A stretch of DNA of 13,978 bases from positions 1 to 13,978 of the forward strand of contig JAEUGJ010000018.1 of NCBI GenBank assembly GCA_016775335.1. Direction: 5' to 3'. Source of the DNA: Mogibacterium sp. (GTDB taxonomy: Bacteria; Bacillota; Clostridia; Peptostreptococcales; Anaerovoracaceae). Each line of letters starts with the position of its first letter. Positions within the stretch are counted from its first letter, which is position 1. A program made the position numbers and the translations under genes. A model generated the notes under the pieces. It ran no database searches. It had not been told where the DNA came from and saw only the letters and a list, made by a program, of their open reading frames with translations. Positions 6,237 through 13,910 of this stretch are shown here, one piece after another.

Positions 6237-7628
6237 CTACAGATTCAGGAAATATTTTGCCATGATGAAATACGTGCCCAGCGACACCATATCCGTCAGG
6301 GATGCCATCATCGGTCCGGACATCAACGCCGGGTCGATACCGATTTTTTTTGCCCCCATCGGAAGCAGCCCGCCGAAGCACTTAGCAATGATGACGATCA
6401 GCAGCATGGAGACGCACACCGTCAGCGCCACCAGCGTGCCGTTGTGGTCCAGCAAAATAATCCGCACGAAGTTCACCGCACTGACGCAGATGCCGATTAC
6501 GATGCTCACCCGGAACTCCTTCCAGAACACCTTTAGGGCGTCCCCCATCTCGATTTCGCCGGTGGACATTCCCCGCACCACCAAGGTGGTGGTCTGCGTT
6601 CCGGAGTTTCCTCCGGTACCCATCAGCATCGGCATGTACACCACCAGAGCCACCACGGAGGACAACGCGTCCTCGAACCGGGCGATTAGCCCGCCGGTGA
6701 TGAAGTAGGAACACATCAGCAGGAGCAGCCACGGCAGCTCCGCCTTCACGTGGTCCATGACCGGCATGTCCAGATATTCCTTATCGGTGGAATCAATGAC
6801 ACCGCCCATACGCTCGATATCCTCCGTCATCTCCTCTTCGATGACGTCCAGAATATCGTCCACGGTGATGATTCCCACCAGCCGGCCCTCATTGTCCACC
6901 ACCGGCAGCGCCAGAAATCCGTACCGCTTGAACAGGTCCGATACCTCTTCCTGGTCGTCGTCCACGTGAGCCAGAATAATGTCTTCATGCATGAGCTCCG
7001 ACACCTTCTCATGATCCGGTGCGATGACCAGCGACCGAAGAGACACGATGCCGATTAACTTTCTCCCCCCGGAAAGCACGTAGGCCGTGTAAATCGTTTC
7101 CGAATCCATGCCCACTTCCTTGATGTGGGCCAGCGCCTCCTTGGCCGTCATATCCTTCCGCAGCTCAATGTAGTCCGGCGTCATCAGGGAGCCGGCGCTG
7201 TTCTCCTTGTACCGCAGGAAGGTGTTAATCTGCCGCCGCTCATTCTTCGGCGTTTTCTCCAGAATTTTGTCCACCAGGTTCGCCGGAAGCTCCTCCAGCA
7301 CGTCGATCATATCGTCGAAATCCAGCTCGTCCAGAATGTACTGAATCTCCGGATCCGTGATGATATTGATGATTTCCACCTGATTGTCCACATCCATGTT
7401 CGGGAACACCTCGACGGACACGTCCTTCGGCAAAGTCCGAAACAGCACCACCGCTTTCTGCATGTCGTATTCCCGCATGACATCTTCCAGCATCTCCGCG
7501 ATATCCACCGCATTGAACTTCAGCAGTTCGTCCCGACACTGGAAATATTTTTTCTCCTCCAGGAGGCTGAAAATCTTCTCTTCCGAATATTCAAAAGTTT
7601 CGTCCATATCCTGAATCGAATTATCCAT
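6237..7628 (-). CDS. mgtE: magnesium transporter MgtE
   Basis: A Mg2+-selective channel in the cytoplasmic membrane, gated by cytosolic Mg2+ binding to its N and CBS domains. Numbered from the start used here (463 residues): an acidic helical N domain at about 20-135, two CBS domains at about 145-205 and 210-265, a connecting helix, then five membrane helices from about 298 to the end. The GTGGNSGTQTTTLVVRG segment (337-353) and the pore Asp446 in SGPMMASLTD are conserved. The start at 7628 has GGGGGAGGA just upstream; an in-frame ATG at 7664 lies in ligA-distal spacer and lacks one. It is 54 bases after ligA, and no M-box Mg2+ riboswitch fits in that gap, so it appears to be expressed with pcrA-ligA rather than by Mg2+ sensing in its own leader. 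Confidence 0.96.
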   Translation of the reverse strand: MDNSIQDMDETFEYSEEKIFSLLEEKKYFQCRDELLKFNAVDIAEMLEDVMREYDMQKAVVLFRTLPKDVSVEVFPNMDVDNQVEIINIITDPEIQYILDELDFDDMIDVLEELPANLVDKILEKTPKNERRQINTFLRYKENSAGSLMTPDYIELRKDMTAKEALAHIKEVGMDSETIYTAYVLSGGRKLIGIVSLRSLVIAPDHEKVSELMHEDIILAHVDDDQEEVSDLFKRYGFLALPVVDNEGRLVGIITVDDILDVIEEEMTEDIERMGGVIDSTDKEYLDMPVMDHVKAELPWLLLLMCSYFITGGLIARFEDALSSVVALVVYMPMLMGTGGNSGTQTTTLVVRGMSTGEIEMGDALKVFWKEFRVSIVIGICVSAVNFVRIILLDHNGTLVALTVCVSMLLIVIIAKCFGGLLPMGAKKIGIDPALMSGPMMASLTDMVSLGTYFIMAKYFLNL

Positions 7629-7682
7629 AGTTCCTCCCCCTTTCCACATAATATGTAAAAACATTTTATAAAAACAATTTCG

Positions 7683-9647
7683 TTACCGTTCGCTTTGTCC
7701 GATCATCCCCAGGATGTCCTCCTCCGTGATAATCGACACGCCCAGCTCTCGGGCCGCCCGATTCTTGGAGGATCCGGATTCCGGATTGTTGGTAATCAGG
7801 TAATCCGTACTGCCGCTGACGCTTCCGGCTACCTTGCCGCCCTCTGCCTCAATGGCCGCTTTCAGCTCCTTTCGGTTGCCGAAGTGATTGAGGGAGCCGG
7901 TAATGACGAATACCTTTCCCGCCAATCCGGTGCCCTGCTCCTCGTAGGACTCATCCAGGTGCAGCTTGGCAATCAATCGGTTCACCATTTCCTCATTCTT
8001 CGGTTCCCGGAAGAAGCCGGCAAAATCCTTCGACATCACGCTTCCCACGCCGTCGATGTCCAGCAGTTCTTCTTCCGTCAGTGCCTGAATGGTCTGCCAC
8101 CGGTTCCGACAGGCACGGGCAATCTGATTCGCCATGGTGACGCCTACCCCCGGAATTCCCAGGGCCGTCAGCACCCGAGCCGGCGTGGTGCTTCTCGCAG
8201 CTTCGATGGAGTCCAGCAGATTCCCGCAGGACTTCTCTCCGAAACCGTCCATTTCTATAATTTCTTCCCGGTACGTTTCCAGTTCAAAGATGTCTGGGAA
8301 GGATCGAATGCATCCCATGCCGATCAGCTTCAGTAAAGTCTGTTCGGAAAGCCCCTCGATATTCATGGCATCCCGGGAGACGAAGAGAGAAAATCTTTTT
8401 ACCTGCTTCGCCAAGCAGTCCGGATTGGTGCAGGTCAGCACTTTGGTGCCGCCGTCCGACTGCACCCGTGCCTCTCCGCCGCACACCGGACAAGTCTCCG
8501 GGATGTGGAAGCTGCCGCTCTTGGTGAGGTTCCCGCTGATCTGCGGAATGATCATATTGGCTTTGTACACCGTAATCCGGTCGCCGATGCCCAGCTTCAA
8601 ATCTTCCATTATACTGATATTGTGCACCGATGCCCGGCGAACCGTGGTTCCCTCCAGCTCCACCGGATCGAAAATTGCCACCGGATTCAGCAGTCCCGTA
8701 CGGGACGGGCTCCACTCGATTTCCCGAAGCACCGTTTCCGCCTGCTGATCACGCCATTTAAAGGCCATGGCATCCTTCGGGAACTTCGCTGTGGTTCCCA
8801 AGGAAGCGGAATATGCCAAATCCTCCAGGGTCAGAACCAGTCCGTCCGACGGAATCTCAAAGGTGGGAATCCGCGTTTCAAATTCATCGATAGCCGCCAG
8901 AAGATTCTCTCGGTCCACCTTCCGGTATTCCACCACGTCGAACCCCTGCTCCGCCATCCATTTCATCTGGGCTTCCCGGCTGTTCTCGAAGTCCACCTCC
9001 GGCGCCTCACTCAAGGTAAAGGCGTAGAAGTTCACGTTTCGCTCCGCCGTAATCCGGCTGTCCAGCTGGCGCACACTGCCGCTGCACAGGTTCCGCGGGT
9101 TCTTGTATTTCGCATCCGCATCGTCGATGGCCGCGTTGATTTTCTCAAAATCCTCGTAACGAATCACCGCTTCTCCTCGTACCACCGTATGTCCCCGATG
9201 GGGAATGGTGCGGGGCACGTTCCGGAATACCCGGGCGTTCGGGGTAATCACCTCGCCCACATCGCCGTTTCCGCGGGTCACCGCCTTGGCCAGTTTTCCT
9301 TCTTCATAGGTCAGCACCACCGTCAGCCCATCCAGCTTCCAGGACAGCAGTGCCTTCCGGTCGCCCAGCCAGGAACGCAGCGCCTCCCGATCCTTGGTTT
9401 TATCCAAACTCAGCATCCGCCGAGCGTGGCGCTCCTTCGGCAGTTCCGACTGCACCGTATAGCCCACGTTCTGGGACGGGCTGTCATCGGGAACGTATCC
9501 GCTCTCCGCCTCCAGCCGCAGCAGCTCGTCGTACAGCGCATCGTATTCGTAATTGGTCATGATCTCGCTGGCGTCGTCATAATAGGCCCGGGAGGCCTCG
9601 TTCAGCTGCGCCGTCAGCTCGTCGATTCTCTTTCTGATATCTTCCAT
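7683..9647 (-). CDS. ligA: NAD-dependent DNA ligase LigA
   Basis: Seals nicks in duplex DNA during replication and repair, with AMP carried on an active-site lysine from NAD+. The 654 residues hold domain Ia (1-60), the adenylation domain with Lys104 in KLDG, an OB domain (about 310-385), a four-cysteine zinc finger (386, 389, 406, 411), helix-hairpin-helix repeats (about 425-550) and a C-terminal BRCT domain (575-654). Several usual motifs are altered: Tyr23 and Asn32 where E. coli LigA has His23 and Asp32 in the NMN-binding region, TRGNGDVGEV rather than TRGDGxxGEDV, and NPRNLCSGSVRQ rather than NPRNAAAGSLRQ. Such a divergent form occurs, as I recall, across Clostridia. The ATG overlaps the pcrA stop as TAATG with only a weak GAAGGT upstream, so translation is probably coupled to pcrA. 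Confidence 0.96.
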   Translation of the reverse strand: MEDIRKRIDELTAQLNEASRAYYDDASEIMTNYEYDALYDELLRLEAESGYVPDDSPSQNVGYTVQSELPKERHARRMLSLDKTKDREALRSWLGDRKALLSWKLDGLTVVLTYEEGKLAKAVTRGNGDVGEVITPNARVFRNVPRTIPHRGHTVVRGEAVIRYEDFEKINAAIDDADAKYKNPRNLCSGSVRQLDSRITAERNVNFYAFTLSEAPEVDFENSREAQMKWMAEQGFDVVEYRKVDRENLLAAIDEFETRIPTFEIPSDGLVLTLEDLAYSASLGTTAKFPKDAMAFKWRDQQAETVLREIEWSPSRTGLLNPVAIFDPVELEGTTVRRASVHNISIMEDLKLGIGDRITVYKANMIIPQISGNLTKSGSFHIPETCPVCGGEARVQSDGGTKVLTCTNPDCLAKQVKRFSLFVSRDAMNIEGLSEQTLLKLIGMGCIRSFPDIFELETYREEIIEMDGFGEKSCGNLLDSIEAARSTTPARVLTALGIPGVGVTMANQIARACRNRWQTIQALTEEELLDIDGVGSVMSKDFAGFFREPKNEEMVNRLIAKLHLDESYEEQGTGLAGKVFVITGSLNHFGNRKELKAAIEAEGGKVAGSVSGSTDYLITNNPESGSSKNRAARELGVSIITEEDILGMIGQSER

Positions 9648-11971
9648 TAATCTACCTTCTCTATGTTCACAAAACCCTTGCCGATTTTCTTAATTCCCAC
9701 GGAATCAAAGGCGATGGTAAGAATTTTTCCCGAATCCTCAATCAGCATTCCTTCTCCGAATTTCGGGTGGCGCACTTTATCGCCGGCCTTCAGGCCCTCG
9801 TTGGAGAACTTCTTCCGAGTCTGCTTCTTCGCATACCCCAGACTGTCAAAAGGCTTCCCGCCATCCGGTCCGGAATATCCGTCCTCCGACCCGTGGCTTC
9901 TCCCCTTGTAAAAATAATCTCCGAAAAGTCCACCGTCTCCGGCAATGCCGCCCTGTTTCGCCTGACGTTCCTTCACGGTCTCGCCGTCGATATACTGCTT
10001 GTCCATCTCGTCCAGGAACATGGATTCGGCCGTGTAATCCGTCCGGCCGTACAGCATCCGGGTCTCCGCTCCGGTGAGGTACAGCTTCTTCTTCGCTCGG
10101 GTGATTCCCACGTAGCAAAGACGCCGCTCCTCTTCCAGCCGCCCCTCTTCATCAAAGGAAGCGGTTCCCGGGAAAATGCCGTTCTCCATTCCCGGGATGA
10201 ATACAATCGGGAATTCCAATCCCTTGGCGCTGTGCAATGTCATGAGCACCACCGCATCTTCCGACTCATCCCGGTTGTCGATATCCGACATCAGGGTAAT
10301 CCGTTCCAGGAAGGCCGCCAGCGGCGTGGGCTCATCCACCGGGAATCCTGCTTTGGCCAGGGCTTCCCGTTCTTCTCTCAGCTCCTCCTGATGGGCTGCC
10401 TCGTCTCCGTTCTCCAGGCTCTTCTCGAACTCCGCCACCACGGATTTAAATTCCATGATGTTCTCGATGCGTCCGTCCGCCTCCACCGTATCCGCGGCCT
10501 CTAAAGCAGCCAGATAACCGGACCGGTTCAGAATGTTGTCGTACAGATCCACCAGGGTCAAATTGTCCAGTTCTCCTCGAAGATCCTGAATCATCTGCAC
10601 GAATTCCTGCAAGGCCTTTCCCGCCTTCTTCGGGAGGGATGCCATTACCTGCGGTTCGCAAAGGGCACGGTAAATGCTGACCCGGTATCCGGAAGCATAG
10701 GCTTGAATACCGGACAGGGTCTTCGCCCCCACGCCCCGCTTCGGCTCGTTGATGACCCGCAGCATGGCCACATCGTCATCCGGATTTTCCACCAGGTGCA
10801 TGTAGGCCATCACGTCCTTGATTTCTTTACGGTCGTAGAACCGCAGTCCCGCCAGCACCCGGTACGGAATTCCCCGGAAGGAGAATTTCTCTTCAAAGGC
10901 TCGGGACTGGGCGTTTTTCCGATACAGCACCGCCATATCGCTGTAGGGATATCCCGCCTCGTGCAGGCGGTCGATTTCACTGCCGATATACCAGGCCTCC
11001 TGCTTCTCGTCGGGCAAGCGGCGGTAGGTGATTTTCGCCCCGTCCTTTTTCTCCGTCCACAGCGCTTTCTCTTTCCGGCCCTTGTTGTTGCGGATGACGG
11101 AGTTGGCCAGATTCAGAATATTTCCGTCGGAGCGGTAATTCTGCTCCAGCTTAATGGTAGTCACTTCCGGAAAATCCTTCTCGAAGTCCAAAATGTTCCG
11201 AATGTCCGCTCCGCGCCATTGGTAGATGCACTGGTCGTCATCCCCCACCACGCAGAGGTTCCGGTTGGTTTTGGACAGCAGGTGAATCAATTTGTACTGC
11301 AAATAGTTGGTATCCTGATACTCGTCCACCATGATGTATTGAAAGCGGTTTCGGTAATATGCCAAAATCTCCGGATCCGCTTCCAGCAATCGCACTCCGT
11401 TGAGAATCAGGTCATCGAAGTCCATGGCGTTGTTCCGCATCATTTCCTTCTCGTATTCCCGATACACCTGATATACGGTCTTGGCCCGGAAGTCTCTGGA
11501 ATTCTCGGCAATGTATTTTTCCGAGTTTTGCTCCCGCTCCTTGGCATTGCTGATGGCGCTGATTACATAGCTGACGGGATAGGTCTTTTCGTTGATTTCC
11601 AGAGCCTTCATAATCCGCTTCACCAGGGATTTTCGGTCCGTCTCATCGTACACCGTGAAACCGGTCTTGTATCCCAGCACCTCGCACTGATACCGAAGCA
11701 TCCGAAGGCACATGGCGTGGAAGGTCATGATCCACATTCCGCGGGTCCTTGGAACCAGGCTCTCCACCCGATCCCGCATCTCTCCGGCCGCCTTGTTGGT
11801 AAAGGTCACCGCCATAATTTGGGCCGGGTTCACGCCCTGCTCAATCATGTACGCAATTCGATGGGTCATGGTGGTGGTCTTCCCGCTTCCCGCTCCGGCC
11901 AAAATCAAAAGCGGCCCGTCGATATGCTTCACGGCTTTCTGTTGTTCGCTGTTCAGATTTGATAAATCCAT
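9647..11971 (-). CDS. pcrA: ATP-dependent DNA helicase PcrA
   Basis: A 3'-5' superfamily 1A helicase that works in nucleotide excision and mismatch repair, clears RNA polymerase and limits recombination. The 774-residue protein shows the full motif set: Walker A AGAGSGKT at 25-32, TFHAMC near 83-88, VDEYQDT at 215-221, VVGDDDQCIYQWRG at 241-254, QNYRSDG near 277-283, LHSAKGLEFP at 579-588 and YVGITRAKK at 620-628. The C-terminus has a Gly-rich linker (about 670-710) and then the PcrA/UvrD Tudor-like domain (LKAGDKVRHPKFGEGML, 727-743), which in PcrA contacts RNA polymerase. AAGGAAGAG precedes the ATG. It is the first gene of the pcrA-ligA-mgtE-transketolase run. The pcrA-ligA pair is a common arrangement in Firmicutes. 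Confidence 0.97.
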   Translation of the reverse strand: MDLSNLNSEQQKAVKHIDGPLLILAGAGSGKTTTMTHRIAYMIEQGVNPAQIMAVTFTNKAAGEMRDRVESLVPRTRGMWIMTFHAMCLRMLRYQCEVLGYKTGFTVYDETDRKSLVKRIMKALEINEKTYPVSYVISAISNAKEREQNSEKYIAENSRDFRAKTVYQVYREYEKEMMRNNAMDFDDLILNGVRLLEADPEILAYYRNRFQYIMVDEYQDTNYLQYKLIHLLSKTNRNLCVVGDDDQCIYQWRGADIRNILDFEKDFPEVTTIKLEQNYRSDGNILNLANSVIRNNKGRKEKALWTEKKDGAKITYRRLPDEKQEAWYIGSEIDRLHEAGYPYSDMAVLYRKNAQSRAFEEKFSFRGIPYRVLAGLRFYDRKEIKDVMAYMHLVENPDDDVAMLRVINEPKRGVGAKTLSGIQAYASGYRVSIYRALCEPQVMASLPKKAGKALQEFVQMIQDLRGELDNLTLVDLYDNILNRSGYLAALEAADTVEADGRIENIMEFKSVVAEFEKSLENGDEAAHQEELREEREALAKAGFPVDEPTPLAAFLERITLMSDIDNRDESEDAVVLMTLHSAKGLEFPIVFIPGMENGIFPGTASFDEEGRLEEERRLCYVGITRAKKKLYLTGAETRMLYGRTDYTAESMFLDEMDKQYIDGETVKERQAKQGGIAGDGGLFGDYFYKGRSHGSEDGYSGPDGGKPFDSLGYAKKQTRKKFSNEGLKAGDKVRHPKFGEGMLIEDSGKILTIAFDSVGIKKIGKGFVNIEKVD

Positions 11972-12001
11972 TAATCTCTTCCTTAATATATATATAAATT
12001 G

Positions 12002-12021
12002 CGTCCGCAGGAATGCGGGCG
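12002..12021 (-). other. hairpin in pcrA 5' leader
   Basis: Arms 12002-12009 and 12014-12021 form an 8-bp stem with one G-T pair and a 4-base loop, 30 bases upstream of the pcrA ATG. No T run follows on either strand, so it is not a typical terminator; a role in leader stability is possible. Confidence 0.4.
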
Positions 12022-12123
12022 AAAAAATATCTGACCGTCTGTAAAAGAATCTATCCGAGCCTCGGCATTCTCAATGTTTCCGGCGGTACGGATTTGTCTT
12101 TTCTATCGACATTTCATTTTAGC

Positions 12124-12152
12124 ATAATAGCGATAAAAACAAAAGATTTTAA
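12124..12152 (-). promoter_or_regulatory. possible pcrA operon promoter
   Basis: TTAAAA (12152-12147) and TATTAT (12129-12124) are separated by 17 bases on the minus strand. The -35 box is weak. The predicted start near 12117 would give a leader of about 145 bases. The 363-base gap between the pcrA and gdhA start codons otherwise holds the elements listed separately here and no gene. Confidence 0.35.
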
Positions 12153-12196
12153 CGGCGGTGCAAGGGGTTCTTTCACGGTGTAAGAATTGGAATCAC

Positions 12197-12228
12197 CTTC
12201 TAGATTGTATTTTGCTTCTAGATTGTAT
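12197..12228 (+). repeat. two 14-bp direct repeats upstream of gdhA
   Basis: CTTCTAGATTGTAT occurs exactly twice, at 12197-12210 and 12215-12228, with 4 bases between and an 18-bp period. The second copy ends 16 bases before the gdhA -35 box, placing the pair at about -83 to -52, where activators commonly bind. The regulator is unknown. Confidence 0.75.
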
Positions 12229-12244
12229 ACTTTTTTCACGTGCA

Positions 12245-12273
12245 TTGACACTGCATATTGAGAGTGCTAAAAT
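12245..12273 (+). promoter_or_regulatory. gdhA promoter
   Basis: Perfect TTGACA at 12245-12250 and TAAAAT at 12268-12273 with the optimal 17-base spacer. Transcription should begin near 12280, giving a leader of about 55 bases that starts with a hairpin. Confidence 0.88.
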
Positions 12274-12279
12274 CAAAGT

Positions 12280-12302
12280 GCGATTGGGAAAGAGTCAATC
12301 GC
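12280..12302 (+). other. 5'-terminal hairpin of gdhA mRNA
   Basis: GCGATTG (12280-12286) pairs perfectly with CAATCGC (12296-12302) around a 9-base purine-rich loop. It falls almost exactly at the predicted transcription start. Hairpins at the extreme 5' end often stabilise mRNA; it is well clear of the ribosome binding site at 12323-12329. Confidence 0.5.
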
Positions 12303-12334
12303 AAGTATATTAAGTTTTTTATAAGGAGAAGAAA

Positions 12335-13681
12335 ATGGCTAATATTTCACAGAAGTACATTGAGATTGCTAAGAAAAATTATCCACATGAACCAGAATTT
12401 CTTCAGACTGTTGAAGAAGTACTGACTTCTATCGAGCCTGTTCTGGAAGCACATCCGGAATACGAGAAGGCCGGTCTGGTTGAAAGACTGATCGAGCCTG
12501 AAAGAAGCATTACCTTCAGAGTTCCTTGGGTTGACGACAACGGCGAAGTTCACGTTAACAGAGGATACAGATTCGAGTTCAACAGTGCACTGGGACCGTA
12601 CAAGGGTGGTCTGAGATTCCAGGCTAACGTATATCCTGGCATCCTGAAGTTCCTGGGATTCGAGCAGATCTTCAAGAACTCCCTGACCGGTCTTCCTATC
12701 GGCGGCGGCAAGGGTGGTTCCGACTTCGATCCGGCTGGCAAGTCTGATGCTGAAGTTATGAGATTCTGCCAGAGCTTCGTTACCGAGCTGTACAGACACA
12801 TCGGTCCGAACGTAGACGTTCCGGCTGGTGACATGGGTGTAGGCGGCAGAGAGATCGGCTACATGATGGGTCAGTACAAGAGAATTACCAGACAGTACGA
12901 TGGTACTTGGACCGGTAAGGGAACAACCAACGGTGGTCTGAACGGAAGAACAGAAGCTACCGGTTTCGGTATCGTATTCTTCGCAAGAGAGGTTCTGAAG
13001 CACTTCGGCGAAACTCTGGAAGGCAAGTCTGTAGTAGTTTCCGGATTCGGTAACGTATCTTGGGGAACCATCACCAAGCTGGTAGAGCTGGGTGCAAAGC
13101 CAATCACAATCTCCGGACCGGACGGATACATCCTGGACGAGGAAGGTATCACCACACCAGAGAAGATTGAGATGCTGCTCTGGCTGAGAGCAAACAGCCC
13201 AATGGCTTGCGCTCCATACGCAGAGAAGTTCCCGAACGCTAAGTTCATCCCTGGAAAGAGACCTTGGGAAGTTAAGGCTGACCTGTACATGCCATGCGCA
13301 ATGCAGAACGACATCACTCTTGACTGGGCGAAGGAAATGGTTAAGAACGGCGCTAGATACCTCATCGAAGGTGCTAACATGCCTACAACCAACGAAGCTA
13401 TCGCTTACCTGCAGGAGAACGGCGTAGTTGTTGGTCCTTCCAAGGCTGCAAATGCCGGTGGTGTAGCATGCTCTTGCCTGGAAATGGCACAGAACGCTGA
13501 GCACCTCATCTGGGATAAGGAAAGAGTTTACAAGGAACTGGAAGGCATCATGGTTCACATCTTCGAGATCACTGAAGCAGCTTGCGCTAAGTATGATCTG
13601 GGTGAGAACTTCGTAGCCGGTGCAAACATTGCCGGATTCGAAAGAGTAGCAGATGCTATGATGATGCAGGGTATTGTATAA
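12335..13681 (+). CDS. gdhA: glutamate dehydrogenase
   Basis: Interconverts glutamate and 2-oxoglutarate plus ammonia with NAD(P). The 448 residues match the 450-residue hexameric class. Lys90, Lys114 and the catalytic Lys126 (GGGKGGSDFDP) are present, as are Asp166 in VPAGDMGVGGREIGYM and the dinucleotide-binding loop SGFGNVSWG. The segment after it, ISGPDGYI, resembles my recollection of the NAD-specific Clostridium symbiosum enzyme more than the NADP enzyme of E. coli, so a catabolic NAD role is plausible but unproven. The start has AAGGAGA six bases upstream. It is a single-gene unit with a near-consensus promoter and a strong terminator. Arginine codons appear to be all AGA, unlike the CGN-rich pcrA and ligA, which fits a very highly expressed gene. 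A 403-codon open frame on the opposite strand is a by-product of this codon bias. Confidence 0.97.
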   Translation: MANISQKYIEIAKKNYPHEPEFLQTVEEVLTSIEPVLEAHPEYEKAGLVERLIEPERSITFRVPWVDDNGEVHVNRGYRFEFNSALGPYKGGLRFQANVYPGILKFLGFEQIFKNSLTGLPIGGGKGGSDFDPAGKSDAEVMRFCQSFVTELYRHIGPNVDVPAGDMGVGGREIGYMMGQYKRITRQYDGTWTGKGTTNGGLNGRTEATGFGIVFFAREVLKHFGETLEGKSVVVSGFGNVSWGTITKLVELGAKPITISGPDGYILDEEGITTPEKIEMLLWLRANSPMACAPYAEKFPNAKFIPGKRPWEVKADLYMPCAMQNDITLDWAKEMVKNGARYLIEGANMPTTNEAIAYLQENGVVVGPSKAANAGGVACSCLEMAQNAEHLIWDKERVYKELEGIMVHIFEITEAACAKYDLGENFVAGANIAGFERVADAMMMQGIV

Positions 13682-13720
13682 TCGAACCTATCGATTATCG
13701 ATTCACTTCATTGAGGACTC

Positions 13721-13753
13721 AAAAGAGAGCTGCAATTGCAGCTCTCTTTTTTC
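13721..13753 (+). terminator. intrinsic terminator of gdhA
   Basis: Bases 13721-13750 form a 30-base perfect palindrome (central GCAATTGC, flanked by GAGAGCT and its complement, ending in A/T runs) followed by TT. The hairpin ends in a run of T and starts with a run of A, so it could work in both directions. It lies about 40 bases after the gdhA stop. Confidence 0.93.
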
Positions 13754-13761
13754 GTGTCATC

Positions 13762-13798
13762 ATTGCCGCCGCTGATGGGCATTGGTCGCGGCGGCAAT
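13762..13798. repeat. GC-rich 11-bp inverted repeat
   Basis: ATTGCCGCCGC (13762-13772) and its exact complement GCGGCGGCAAT (13788-13798) flank a 15-base loop. No T run follows. It opens the GC-rich, apparently non-coding tail of the window. Confidence 0.7.
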
Positions 13799-13816
13799 GT
13801 GCGCCGGGCACCGGGC

Positions 13817-13910
13817 GATTTTGCTTCCCCCTCCAAGGCACCCGGCGGCCGGATTTCTTTGCCCCCACCTCCCCGCTAAGCCTTGTGCCTTCGTTATGGG
13901 GAGCAAAATC
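13817..13910. repeat. nested inverted-repeat element, GC-rich
   Basis: An outer pair, GATTTTGCTTCCCC (13817-13830) and GGGGAGCAAAATC (13898-13910, one base shorter), encloses an inner perfect pair AAGGCAC (13835-13841) and GTGCCTT (13885-13891). Related C-rich units recur at 13852-13874 (GATTTCTTTGCCCCC) and 13963-13978 (AATTTGCTCCCCCC). The short open frames here are compositional. The stretch 13754-13978 holds no gene I can support; it looks like an intergenic repeat or structured RNA element that may continue past the window. Confidence 0.55.

Noticed and set aside
7629..7682. M-box Mg2+ riboswitch upstream of mgtE
   Set aside because: Only 54 bases separate ligA and mgtE, far too short for an M-box, and no matching core is present.
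8505..9650. 381-codon open frame antisense to ligA
   Set aside because: ligA is complete on the opposite strand; this frame is His/Arg-rich and motif-free.
10703..11962. 419-codon open frame antisense to pcrA
   Set aside because: pcrA has every helicase motif on the other strand; this frame has no motif and simply mirrors the GC-rich third positions of pcrA.
12347..13558. 403-codon open frame antisense to gdhA
   Set aside because: It results from the biased codon use of gdhA; the translation is rich in Ser, Val and Leu without motifs, and no ribosome binding site or promoter supports it.
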